Shown: in pieces, positions 1-6,927 of the stretch | How the letters are laid out: every line of letters begins with the position of its first letter | How positions within the stretch are numbered: position 1 is the first letter of the stretch | Source: Candidatus Brocadiaceae bacterium | GTDB taxonomy: Bacteria > Planctomycetota > Brocadiia > SM23-32 | DNA: 21,473 nt | Direction of reading: 5' to 3' | Assembly (NCBI GenBank): GCA_003551785.1 | Contig: PUNP01000387.1 | Coordinates: forward strand, 1-21,473 | Position numbers and translations under genes: made by a program | Notes under the pieces: generated by a model | What the model saw: only the letters and a program-made list of their open reading frames with translations | Databases searched by the model: none | Told to the model about the DNA's origin: nothing

Positions 1-1
1 A

Positions 2-256
2 CCACTGAAAGAGAGTTTGAAAAAGTTCCGCAACTTCTTGCTGATTACCGACGGAGATACAAGCATTCTGGGAGCCCTGAAAGGCGTTAAAGTGCTTTTT
101 CAAAGATGTCTGTGGCATATGTGTCAAACGACCAAAACCGACAACACCATTGCGATCATAACAGTCTTAACAAGCATCATAACATGTTTATTCATCTCCA
201 CATCCTCACAATTTAGCTCACGAAAGTACTATTATACAGAAAAACAACACTACTGA
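2..256 (+). pseudogene. transposase remnant (DDE type), 5' end outside window
   Basis: The reading frame is open from the left edge of the window, so the beginning is missing. Residues around the TDGD and QRCLWHM motifs look like the second catalytic Asp region and the following Cys/His stretch of Mutator/IS256-like DDE transposases (LLITDGD, about 30 residues, then QRCLWH). After CLWHM the protein loses resemblance to a transposase and ends after about 45 low-complexity Ser/Thr/Ile-rich residues, which suggests a frameshift or truncation. The only start codon in frame inside the window is a TTG at 17, which is not a credible start because similar residues continue upstream. No terminal inverted repeat was found. 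The family assignment rests on short motifs only. Confidence 0.5.
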
Positions 257-652
257 ACAGTAATTATAATTCAAAAAAGAAGGCCTATGTCAATTTAATC
301 CCGATCCCGAATCCTTCGATAGGATGAGATAAAAAAAGTATCAACATTATTTTTTCAAGTTTATAATAGTAATAAAATTCACTGCTTCCAATTTTAATTC
401 CGTATTATCCTCCACTTTAATTGATAACATTGGCTCACCTTCATCTTTCCGGAGGAAAATTATGGAATTTGCGCCCTCTGAAAATGTCGTAAGCGGGAAG
501 ATTTAAGGAAATACTGTGATTGCCGATACGCAAAAAATCTTACAGCGCAAATTCCCCGACTATAATTTTGCTTGCAATTATCAGCAATTCAAGGTATGAT
601 AAAGTTTTTCTGTTATTCCTCAGTCATCGAAACAGCGATCAAAATACATGCC
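257..652. other. intergenic spacer with possible decayed gene and weak promoter signal
   Basis: This AT-rich spacer lies between the transposase remnant and xseB. A TATAAT hexamer at 362-367 could be a -10 element for the xseB run, but no good -35 is seen 17 bases upstream. A GGAGG at 451-455 followed by ATG at 462 gives only a 14-codon frame. Read on the minus strand, two frames over 347-539 give protein-like sequence (see the separate entry). The extension of the xseB frame back to 572 runs through this spacer and is judged not coding. Confidence 0.4.
347..539 (-). pseudogene. possible decayed gene of unknown family, minus strand
   Basis: On the minus strand the stretch from 502 down to the TAA at 347-349 encodes a protein-like segment (for example LRKDEGEPML, then VEDNTELKLEAVNF) without a start codon at its head. 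The neighbouring frame from 539 downward reads RIGNHSISLNLPAYDIF and then fails in a TGA. One shift near 480 would join them into a single continuous sequence of about 60 residues. Further upstream (to about 600) the frame stays protein-like up to a TAA at 540-542. I recognise no family. This may be chance in AT-rich DNA; it is listed because composition and residue choice look coding. Confidence 0.25.
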
Positions 653-937
653 ATGAATGAATCAGATAATAATTCCATTGACGAACACGAGTCTGAAGGT
701 GAATTTGAAAAAGATTTGCAAAAGTTAGAAAATATTGTCTCGAAATTGGAAAGGGGGAATTTATCCTTAGACGAAGCTATGCAGATGTATGAAGATGGGA
801 TCGGGGCTTATAAAAATTGCAGTAAACTGCTCCGTAACGCCGAATCTAAAGTCATCAAACTCGTTGAGTCTCTCAACGGTGAATTGGAAGAGGCTGAGCT
901 TGATCATAATGATAACGATAATAATCTTAACTTATGA
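653..937 (+). CDS. xseB: exodeoxyribonuclease VII small subunit
   Basis: XseB is the small subunit of exonuclease VII, which degrades single-stranded DNA to oligonucleotides in the cytoplasm; several small subunits bind one XseA. The core matches the family: FEKDLQKLENIVSKLERG followed by LSLDEAMQMYEDGI and a C-terminal helix with AESKVIKLVESLNG. From the ATG at 653 the protein is 94 residues, close to the usual 60-90, with an acidic N-terminal tail (NESDNNSIDEHESEGE) and an acidic, Asn-rich C-terminal tail. The frame is open back to 572, but that extension lacks family similarity, so 653 is preferred; no strong ribosome binding site precedes either. The stop overlaps the nadK start by four bases (ATGA). 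The partner gene xseA is not in the window. Confidence 0.9.
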   Translation: MNESDNNSIDEHESEGEFEKDLQKLENIVSKLERGNLSLDEAMQMYEDGIGAYKNCSKLLRNAESKVIKLVESLNGELEEAELDHNDNDNNLNL

Positions 938-1806
938 CTATAATGAACGCTATTTACGTTTTAGCCTCGCCAAATAAACCGCAGGTTCGGCAATGTCTTG
1001 ACCTTTTTATTCCCTGGCTCAGGCAGCATACCAACGTTTACACCGATGCCGGAGAATACGGGCCGACACTCCCCCCCGACATCGTTCCCGACTGCGCTCT
1101 TGTCTTTGGCGGTGATGGAACGATGCTGGTGGCCGCACGAAAATTCGCATCCGATAACGTTCCCATCCTCGGCATCAACCTGGGTAAATTCGGGTTCTTG
1201 ACACAAGCCACAACTGATGATGCTTTTGAAATAATGGAGAAAGTCCTGGCAGGCGATTTTGAAATAGAAGAACGTATGATGCTGAACTGCGATTTAAAGG
1301 AGAACTCCCAAATTGTAGAAAATCATGTGGGCCTTAACGATGTTGTCATATCAAGGACAGCCCTGTCGCGTCTTTTGACGCTTGAACTGCTCGTTAACGA
1401 CAAATGGGTGAATACTTATCGTGCCGACGGATTAATTATATCTACCCCGGTAGGCTCGACCGCACACAGCCTGGCCGCAAGCGGGCCCATCCTCACGCCC
1501 GACCTGAGTGCTTTTATCATTTGCCCCATCTGCCCACATACGCTGAGTAACAGGCCCATAGTCATCTCTTCCAATTCGGCGCTGGAACTTAGACCGCGGG
1601 ATTATTCGGAATCACCGGCATTAACTGTAGATGGACAAGTCTTCAGACCACTGTCCAAAGAAAACTCAATAATAGTAAAAAAATCTGATAAATCACTTAA
1701 ACTCATAAAAACAGGGGATAGAACCTTTTTCCAAACCCTCAGAGAAAAGTTAGGCTGGAGCGGACAACCGAATTATGTCGAAAAAAAAACAAATAAAACA
1801 TATTGA
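934..1806 (+). CDS. nadK: NAD kinase
   Basis: NAD kinase phosphorylates NAD to NADP in the cytoplasm. The hallmark GGDGTML sits at residues 59-65, the catalytic Asp being D61; the NAD-binding ND pair is at 135-136 (LNDVVI), and the second conserved stretch, DGLIISTPVGSTAHSL, at about 165-180. GINLGKFGFLT at 80-90 is also typical. At 290 residues the length is normal. The ATG at 934 overlaps the xseB stop (ATGA), typical of translational coupling; a second ATG at 943 is an alternative. After LREKLGW the usual end of the family is passed by about 14 residues, and this tail lies over the start of the following ferredoxin gene (32-base overlap). Confidence 0.95.
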   Translation: MTIMNAIYVLASPNKPQVRQCLDLFIPWLRQHTNVYTDAGEYGPTLPPDIVPDCALVFGGDGTMLVAARKFASDNVPILGINLGKFGFLTQATTDDAFEIMEKVLAGDFEIEERMMLNCDLKENSQIVENHVGLNDVVISRTALSRLLTLELLVNDKWVNTYRADGLIISTPVGSTAHSLAASGPILTPDLSAFIICPICPHTLSNRPIVISSNSALELRPRDYSESPALTVDGQVFRPLSKENSIIVKKSDKSLKLIKTGDRTFFQTLREKLGWSGQPNYVEKKTNKTY

Positions 1807-2026
1807 AGTAAAAATTCTCGATAAATACTGTAAAGGGTGTGGTCTGTGCGTCAGCGTATGTGAAATAGGGAAACTGGAAATGAATAACCATCCCAACAAA
1901 AGAGGTGTTGAAACACCCAGATGTGCTTTGGATATTCAATGCACAGCATGCCTGAAATGCACTGCTGTATGCCCCGGTGCGGCCATCGAAATCTACCGCA
2001 TCGAAAGTCAGGATGATGGTAAATAA
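1775..2026 (+). CDS. 2-oxoacid:ferredoxin oxidoreductase, delta (ferredoxin-like) subunit
   Basis: An 83-residue protein with two Cys motifs that would bind two [4Fe-4S] clusters: C19, C22, C25, C29 (CKGCGLCVSVC) and C56, C59, C62, C66 (CTACLKCTAVCP). This is the delta subunit (KorD/VorD type), which takes electrons from the thiamine-dependent core and passes them to ferredoxin. The first motif ends in C-E-I rather than C-P, common in this subunit. The gene begins inside the nadK tail; a GGAG about 14 bases upstream is a poor ribosome binding site, so translation may depend on that of nadK. The alpha subunit starts 23 bases after its stop. Naming the substrate (2-oxoisovalerate or 2-oxoglutarate) is not possible from this subunit. 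Confidence 0.9.
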   Translation: MSKKKQIKHIEVKILDKYCKGCGLCVSVCEIGKLEMNNHPNKRGVETPRCALDIQCTACLKCTAVCPGAAIEIYRIESQDDGK

Positions 2027-2049
2027 TCATTGCTTCTATCCGGAATCAC

Positions 2050-3120
2050 ATGAGCAAAAAAACAAATAAAAATGAAAAAATACTCATTTCCGGTAATGAA
2101 GCCGCAGGCGAAGCGGCTATCAGGGCCGGGTGCAGGTTCTATGCCGGCTATCCAATAACACCACAAAATGAATTAATCGCTTATATGGCCGACCAGCTGC
2201 CCCTGCGCGGCGGCAGCTTTGTCCAGGCCGAAAGTGAACTGGCCGCTATCAACATGGTCTATGGTGCCGCTGCTGCCGGTGTGCGCTGCATGACATCCTC
2301 CAGCAGCCCCGGGATCAGCCTCAAACAGGAAGGTATTTCCTATATCGCCGGCTCCCGGCTCCCCGCTGTTATCATCAATGTCCAGCGCGGCGGCCCCGGC
2401 CTCGGGGGTATCGGCAATGCTCAAGGCGACTATTTCCAAAGCACACGCGGCGGTGGAAACGGCGATTACAGATGTATCGTCCTCGCACCCGCAAATGCTC
2501 AGGAAATGGCGGATATGACTTACAATGCATTCGAACTCGCAGATAAATACCGTATTCCCGTTATTGTGCTCAGTGATGCAATGACCGGACAAATGATGGA
2601 AGGGGTCTCGTTCGAAAAACTCAACACACCAAAAATCAATGAAAAAAAATGGGCCCTTACCGGCGCCCATGGACGGGAAAGAAATGTTATCCATTCATTC
2701 TATCTCGAACAGGAACGGCTTGAAAAATTCAATATTTTACTGCAAAATTTATATAAAGAAATCGAAAAGTCCGAAGTAGAATTCGAAATAACCGGAAGTG
2801 AGAACCCCGAAAAAATCATTGTCGCCTTCGGGAGTGCCGCCCGAGTCGCCAAAAACATCGCATTAAATCCACCTGAACAGTTGAAAGAAAAAGTCGCATT
2901 GTTTCGACCTAAAACTCTCTGGCCGTTCCCCTCTGAACAACTGCGTGAATGCGCTGCCGGCGCTGAAACCGTCCTGACTGTAGAGATGAACGCCGGTCAA
3001 ATGATTGAGGATGTGCGCCTGGCACTGACTAACACAAATGCCAGGGTTAGCTTGATGGCGCACCCGGGCGGCGGAATACCGGTTGAAGCTAATATTCGTG
3101 GTAAATTGCTGTCTCTTTGA
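2050..3120 (+). CDS. vorB: 2-oxoacid:ferredoxin oxidoreductase alpha subunit, VorB type
   Basis: The 356-residue alpha subunit of an oxygen-sensitive enzyme that oxidatively decarboxylates a 2-oxoacid to its acyl-CoA with reduction of ferredoxin, or runs in reverse. GNEAAGEAAIRAG (15-27), YPITP (34-38), QAESE (59-63) and TSSSSPGISLKQEG (from 82) mark the pyrimidine-binding domain. The serine-rich stretch and the following GGPGLGGIGNAQGDYFQSTR agree with VorB (3-methyl-2-oxobutanoate) proteins rather than KorA, which has TATSGPG there. A C-terminal transketolase-like domain (from about 255) contains VAFGSAAR. It is preceded by the delta and followed by the beta and gamma subunits, giving a complete DABC set. 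The VorB label is a family assignment; the substrate is inferred. Confidence 0.9.
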   Translation: MSKKTNKNEKILISGNEAAGEAAIRAGCRFYAGYPITPQNELIAYMADQLPLRGGSFVQAESELAAINMVYGAAAAGVRCMTSSSSPGISLKQEGISYIAGSRLPAVIINVQRGGPGLGGIGNAQGDYFQSTRGGGNGDYRCIVLAPANAQEMADMTYNAFELADKYRIPVIVLSDAMTGQMMEGVSFEKLNTPKINEKKWALTGAHGRERNVIHSFYLEQERLEKFNILLQNLYKEIEKSEVEFEITGSENPEKIIVAFGSAARVAKNIALNPPEQLKEKVALFRPKTLWPFPSEQLRECAAGAETVLTVEMNAGQMIEDVRLALTNTNARVSLMAHPGGGIPVEANIRGKLLSL

Positions 3121-3131
3121 GGATGCTTCAG

Positions 3132-3902
3132 ATGAAAACTGACAATACCGTCCAACGCAAAAATATATATAACCGCCCCTCCATGCTCTACGATACTTCA
3201 ATGCATTATTGCAAAGGGTGCGGTCACGGTGTGATGCACAGAATCTTAGCTGAAGTGATAGAAGAACTGGGCATCAAAGAAAAAACTATCGGCATAGCAC
3301 CGGTCGGATGCGCCGTGCTCGCTTATGAATACATAGACATCGACTGGAGTGAAGCGGCTCACGGACGCCCGCCGGCTGTAGCCACCGGATTAAAAAGAGT
3401 TCAACCCGATAAAGTTGTCTTCACCTACCAGGGTGACGGCGACCTGGCTTCTATCGGCATGGCCGAAACTATCCACGCCGCCAATCGGGGGGAAAACATT
3501 TCCGTTATTTTTATTAATAACGCTTTATATGCAATGACTCAGGGACAAATGGCACCAACCACTATGGTCGGGCAGGTGACGACAACGACTCCCCGCGGTC
3601 GTAAGGCGGAAGATGAAGGACCGCCAATAAAAATGTGTGAACTATTGAAAGATTTTGACAGAGTTATGCTCGCCGCTAGAACTGCCGTCAATACGCCCGA
3701 AAATGTCAGGAAAACCAAGAAATTAGTAAAAAAGGCATTTCTTAACCAAATTAACGGTAACGGTTTCTCCATGGTGGAAGTGCTGTCCGCCTGCCCGACA
3801 TATTGGCGGAAGAAACCGGCAGACTGCAACGTTTTCATCGAAAAGGATATGGTCAAATCCTTCCCCTTAGGTACTTTTAAAGATATTAGCCGGATTGATT
3901 AA
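3132..3902 (+). CDS. 2-oxoacid:ferredoxin oxidoreductase beta (TPP-binding) subunit
   Basis: The beta subunit binds the diphosphate of thiamine and a proximal iron-sulfur cluster. With the ATG at 3132 the protein has 256 residues. HYCKGCGHG (25-33) supplies cluster cysteines C27 and C30, C60 follows in PVGCAV, and the TPP/Mg motif is GDGD at 101-104 with N129-N130 closing it. AAHGRPPAVATGLK (75-88) is also characteristic. The frame is open from a TTG at 3117 overlapping the vorB stop, and an ATG at 3123 is possible, but GAGG at 3119-3122 is nine bases before the ATG at 3132, which favours that start. Genes before and after encode the alpha and gamma subunits. Confidence 0.92.
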   Translation: MKTDNTVQRKNIYNRPSMLYDTSMHYCKGCGHGVMHRILAEVIEELGIKEKTIGIAPVGCAVLAYEYIDIDWSEAAHGRPPAVATGLKRVQPDKVVFTYQGDGDLASIGMAETIHAANRGENISVIFINNALYAMTQGQMAPTTMVGQVTTTTPRGRKAEDEGPPIKMCELLKDFDRVMLAARTAVNTPENVRKTKKLVKKAFLNQINGNGFSMVEVLSACPTYWRKKPADCNVFIEKDMVKSFPLGTFKDISRID

Positions 3903-3908
3903 CTTAAT

Positions 3909-4469
3909 ATGAGTGAAAAATCTAATCATATGGAAAATAGAATAGTTATTGCCGGTTCGGGTGGTCAGGGTATACTCAGTGCCGGTAAAATGCTTTGCAG
4001 GAGCTGCCTGACAGAAAACAAAAACGTCACTTTCATGCCGTCATACGGAAGTGAAGTCCGAGGTGGCACCGCCAACTGCCATATAGTCGTTTCCGACGCG
4101 GAAATTGCCAGCCCCGCCGTCTATTCCGCCGACGCCATGGTTATACTCAATGAACCCTCCCTGCGAAGATTCGGAAACTATATCAAGCCGGAAGGGTTGC
4201 TGCTAATGAACAGTACATTGATCAATAACGACAATATTGACATCATCACAAAAAATGCCAGAGAATTGGAAGCCACTTCCCTGGCGGCAGAAATCGGAAA
4301 TGTGATAGTAACCAACATTATTATGCTCGGGGCTTTCGTCAAAATTACGAATATATGCCAACTTCAGACACTGGAAGAGGTTATATCAGAATGGTTTGAA
4401 GAAAAAGGAAAAACTAAAAATATTGATATAAATATCGAAGCACTCCACAAAGGTGCGGAATATGTATAA
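3909..4469 (+). CDS. 2-oxoacid:ferredoxin oxidoreductase gamma subunit
   Basis: The gamma subunit (186 residues) completes the four-subunit enzyme. It has the family's Rossmann-like start IVIAGSGGQGILSAG (12-26), the signature PSYGSEVRGGTANC (44-57), and LNEPSLRRF near residue 105. Only six bases separate it from the beta subunit stop, so it belongs to the same transcript. An ATG at 3930 (MENRIVIAG) is a shorter start and matches the family length slightly better; neither has a clear ribosome binding site. The final codons overlap a small open frame that begins at 4462. Confidence 0.92.
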   Translation: MSEKSNHMENRIVIAGSGGQGILSAGKMLCRSCLTENKNVTFMPSYGSEVRGGTANCHIVVSDAEIASPAVYSADAMVILNEPSLRRFGNYIKPEGLLLMNSTLINNDNIDIITKNARELEATSLAAEIGNVIVTNIIMLGAFVKITNICQLQTLEEVISEWFEEKGKTKNIDINIEALHKGAEYV

Positions 4470-4587
4470 ACCACTATTGGAAGCCACCGGTGGGAAAGGC
4501 ATGTATATCAATGTTAACCAGGCCGACGAAACGCAAAGACAGGAACTGCTGGAGCTGGCCGAGAGCTATATCCCGAACATTTCATAA
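4462..4587 (+). CDS. small protein of unknown function, overlaps gamma subunit stop
   Basis: A 41-codon frame starts with ATG eight bases before the end of the gamma subunit gene and ends with TAA. The residues (MYKPLLEATGGKG, then YINVNQADET and QELLELAESYIPN) look like a real protein: a short Gly-rich segment, a strand and an amphipathic acidic helix. The overlap would allow translational coupling with the oxidoreductase genes. I recognise no family. It could also be the remaining N-terminal part of a longer decayed gene, because the spacer behind it contains a dispersed repeat. Confidence 0.4.
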   Translation: MYKPLLEATGGKGMYINVNQADETQRQELLELAESYIPNIS

Positions 4588-4686
4588 ACCAACGACACTA
4601 TTTAACATAACAAATTGAAATACAATATTTTAAGTATCAATTTGGGACTTTATAAATTTGCAGTGTGTACAAGGGGACCCTCAAAC

Positions 4687-4748
4687 GGCGGTTTACCCTG
4701 TCGGGCGCCTCTTCAGCGGCGCATCTGCGGCAAAAGTCTGCACTTGCA
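4687..4748 (+). repeat. dispersed intergenic repeat, copy 1
   Basis: This 62-base stretch begins GGCGGTTTACCCTG and ends CACTTGCA. It aligns without gaps to 10224-10285 (hand count 50 of 62 identical). Similarity resumes after an extra 36 bases: 4785-4816 (ATGCACCACTGAAAACGC) resembles 10289-10320. Both copies lie in spacers and in the same orientation. No coding frame is shared, so it looks like a mobile or structural repeat rather than a gene fragment. Confidence 0.75.
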
Positions 4749-4814
4749 GTATAGGAATACAGCGGCGTTTGACATTTGCCACATATGCACCACTGAAAAC
4801 GCGTGAAATGTTCG

Positions 4815-4880
4815 GGATAGTGTCAACTGGCATTATACGTGACCACATTGACACTATCCGTGATAATGCCAATTGTCACT
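4815..4880. repeat. overlapping inverted repeats forming alternative stem-loops
   Basis: GGATAGTGTCAA (4815-4826) pairs perfectly with TTGACACTATCC (4848-4859). A second, longer pairing joins 4819-4836 with 4863-4880, 16 of 18 positions complementary, around GGCATTAT/ATAATGCC. The two pairings share 4819-4826, so they cannot form at once. The arm ATGCCAATTGTCAC is repeated directly at 4901-4914 with two changes. Confidence 0.65.
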
Positions 4881-4930
4881 CCACGCTATATGTTGTAGAG
4901 ATGCCATTTGGCACAATCGAGGATAGATAA

Positions 4931-6427
4931 TCAGGAATAATCCTTTTCCCCTACTTTTATAGCTCGAAGCAAAGCCCTGGCTTTGTTCAAAGTCTCCTCA
5001 TATTCCAGAGACGGTACACTGTCGGCGACCACCCCGCCGCCCGCCTGAACGTAGGCGAGTTCGTCTGTCAGTATGATTGTCCTGATGGCAATACAGGTAT
5101 CCATATTACCGTCAAAATCGAAGTATCCGACCGCCCCGCCATAAGGCCCCCTTTTAGTGGGTTCCATCTCATCGATGATCTGCATGGCCCTTATTTTAGG
5201 TGCTCCGGTCAAAGTACCGGCCGGGATGCAGGCCAACAATGCGTCAATGGCATCCATATCATCCGTCAATTCACCACTGACGTTAGATACGATGTGCATA
5301 ACATGGGAATAGCGCTCAATGACCATCAGGTCGTCAACATTGACACTTCCATATTTACAGACACGTCCCAGGTCGTTGCGCCCCAGATCGACCAGCATAA
5401 TATGCTCAGCTCGTTCTTTAGGATCCGCCAGCAATTCCTCAGCCAGATATCGGTCCTCCTCCTCACTGCCGCCCCTTTTACGTGTGCCGGCAATCGGGCG
5501 AACCGTCACTTTCCTGCCTTCAACACGCGTCATCACTTCCGGGGATGAGCCAATCAGCTGCAAATCGCCCATTTTCAGTAAAAACATATACGGAGAGGGG
5601 TTGACAACCCGAAGTGCCCTGTAAATATCAAGTCCCGAAGCATCTGAACTCACACTGAGCCTCTGGGAGGGAACGACCTGAAAGATGTCACCGGCTTTGA
5701 TATATTCTTTGCACCTGTCAACTACTTTAAGATATTTACCGCGTTGGAAGTTCGACTCATAATCCGTTACTTCCTCACCGCCGGGATCAATATCACTGGT
5801 TAGTTCCTGAACCGGTCGGCTAAGCTTGTCCACCAACCTGTCGATTCGACGGCAAGCCCCACGATAAGCCGTCTCGGCATCTTTGTTATCAGTAGTTACG
5901 CTGCAAACAACTTTAAGGGTTTTATCAAGATGGTCGAATATGAGCAATTCATCAAAAAACATAAAGTACAAATCGGGAAGTCCTCTGTCATCATCCGGAC
6001 AATCAGGCAAGTCTTCTACAAACCGAACGGCATCATACCCCATATACCCAACAGCCCCACACGATAGACGAGGTAAGCCATCAACCTTAACCAGCTTCAT
6101 TTGATGCAAAAAATTTCGGAACTCGGCGAAAGGCTCTGGTACTACTTTACGCTCAACTTCCGCACCTTTTTCAATGATTACTTCGTTGCCATAACTCTTC
6201 ATTATCGCAAAAGGGGAAGTTCCGATAAAACAGTAGCGCCCTATTTTTTCGGGGCCGCTTGCACTTTCGAGCAAAAAAGAAAAATTCTCTTCTGCAATTT
6301 TACGATATGCCGAAACCGGCGTGAGCGAATCGGCTGTGAGGTTTCGATAAACGGGAATAATATTCCCTGAATAATTTTCGTATTTAGCCTTGAAAATCGA
6401 AAAATCAGGAAAATAACGCTGTCTCAT
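4931..6427 (-). CDS. trpE: anthranilate synthase component I
   Basis: TrpE converts chorismate to anthranilate, the first step of tryptophan synthesis, using ammonia supplied by the glutamine amidotransferase TrpG. The 498-residue length is normal. LLES at 52-55 is the tryptophan feedback site of TrpE, which argues against PabB. The chorismate-binding domain shows PIAGTRKRG, GTLTGAPKIRAMQ (404-416), GPYGGAVGY (424-432) and a closing QAGGGVVADS. The ATG at 6427 has GGGAG about eight bases upstream (minus-strand sense GGGAGTTATGTTATG). No trpG or other trp gene is adjacent, so the pathway is scattered or continues elsewhere. It is divergent from the small membrane protein gene. Confidence 0.95.
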   Translation of the reverse strand: MRQRYFPDFSIFKAKYENYSGNIIPVYRNLTADSLTPVSAYRKIAEENFSFLLESASGPEKIGRYCFIGTSPFAIMKSYGNEVIIEKGAEVERKVVPEPFAEFRNFLHQMKLVKVDGLPRLSCGAVGYMGYDAVRFVEDLPDCPDDDRGLPDLYFMFFDELLIFDHLDKTLKVVCSVTTDNKDAETAYRGACRRIDRLVDKLSRPVQELTSDIDPGGEEVTDYESNFQRGKYLKVVDRCKEYIKAGDIFQVVPSQRLSVSSDASGLDIYRALRVVNPSPYMFLLKMGDLQLIGSSPEVMTRVEGRKVTVRPIAGTRKRGGSEEEDRYLAEELLADPKERAEHIMLVDLGRNDLGRVCKYGSVNVDDLMVIERYSHVMHIVSNVSGELTDDMDAIDALLACIPAGTLTGAPKIRAMQIIDEMEPTKRGPYGGAVGYFDFDGNMDTCIAIRTIILTDELAYVQAGGGVVADSVPSLEYEETLNKARALLRAIKVGEKDYS

Positions 6428-6458
6428 AACATAACTCCCAAAACATACATGGGTTCCC

Positions 6459-6488
6459 TTGATTACCCGCGCATAAAAGATTTATAAT
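6459..6488 (+). promoter_or_regulatory. putative sigma-70 promoter for the small membrane protein gene
   Basis: TTGATT (6459-6464), an 18-base spacer and a perfect TATAAT (6483-6488) lie in the divergent spacer between trpE and the plus-strand gene at 6569. Transcription would start near 6495. On the opposite strand the same AT-rich core reads TATAAA, with a weak TTCAAT 17 bases before it, so trpE may start from the same place in the other direction. Confidence 0.45.
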
Positions 6489-6568
6489 GTATTGAAATGA
6501 TTAATTGAAGTCCTCAACAGTTTATCACCAATCAGAGACTTTTTCAATCGATTCAGGGAGTAATACAA

Positions 6569-6922
6569 ATGATTGCATACACCGCCGGCATAATAGCAGG
6601 AGCATCTACAACCGTATTTCCACTGATATATATGATGAACTATGACCGCTGTATTGCGATGATCCAATCCCAAAATCCTGATTTTGACCCTGCGGATTTC
6701 ACGCATGCGATTTCACATATGACCCCCAATCTCCTTGCAGGAATTGCAGTTGTAGGTGCGGTTGTCATGCTTATATGCACTTTGATGGCAGCCATCACAG
6801 GACTGCGAAAGCTTAATAGAGAATCTGCCATCACAACGGATGGGAAAAAAACTCTACAAAAAGCCCCCGCCCAAAAACGTTCTAAAAGGTCTATGGATAC
6901 CGAGGGTGAAACGGAAATTTAG
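6569..6922 (+). CDS. small two-helix membrane protein, unknown function
   Basis: A 117-residue protein. Hydrophobic stretches at about 1-23 (IAYTAGIIAGASTTVFPLIY) and 54-77 (LLAGIAVVGAVVMLICTLMAAI) predict two membrane helices, the loop between them carrying acidic and aromatic residues (NPDFDPADFTHAISH). The C-terminal 40 residues are highly charged and Lys-rich (TDGKKTLQKAPAQKRSKRS). GGGAG at 6555-6559 lies nine bases before the ATG, and a good promoter candidate is just upstream, so it is likely expressed. It stands alone: trpE is divergent and the deacetylase gene converges, with only five bases between stops. I do not recognise a family. Confidence 0.7.
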   Translation: MIAYTAGIIAGASTTVFPLIYMMNYDRCIAMIQSQNPDFDPADFTHAISHMTPNLLAGIAVVGAVVMLICTLMAAITGLRKLNRESAITTDGKKTLQKAPAQKRSKRSMDTEGETEI

Positions 6923-6927
6923 GCCCC

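Larger units (their letters stand above)
4588..4930. other. convergent intergenic region with repeats and alternative hairpins
   Basis: No credible gene is seen here between the oxidoreductase run (plus) and trpE (minus). The frames of 63 and 90 codons that cross it consist of repeat sequence. It contains copy 1 of a dispersed repeat (4687-4748, probably extending to about 4816) and then overlapping inverted repeats (4815-4880) plus a small hairpin TGCCA-TT-TGGCA at 4902-4913. The latter structures may act as terminators for both directions, although no clear T-run follows. Confidence 0.6.

Noticed and set aside
462..506. 14-codon frame with a strong GGAGG ribosome-site-like sequence
   Set aside because: Too short, no conserved residues, and the same DNA read on the minus strand looks more like former coding sequence.
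2173..2694. 173-codon minus-strand frame inside the alpha subunit gene
   Set aside because: Fully antisense to a clear VorB-type gene and without recognisable motifs.
4615..4930. Two overlapping frames of 63 and 90 codons in the convergent spacer
   Set aside because: They consist of the dispersed repeat and inverted repeats, have no ribosome binding site and are Cys/Arg-rich in the manner of chance translations.
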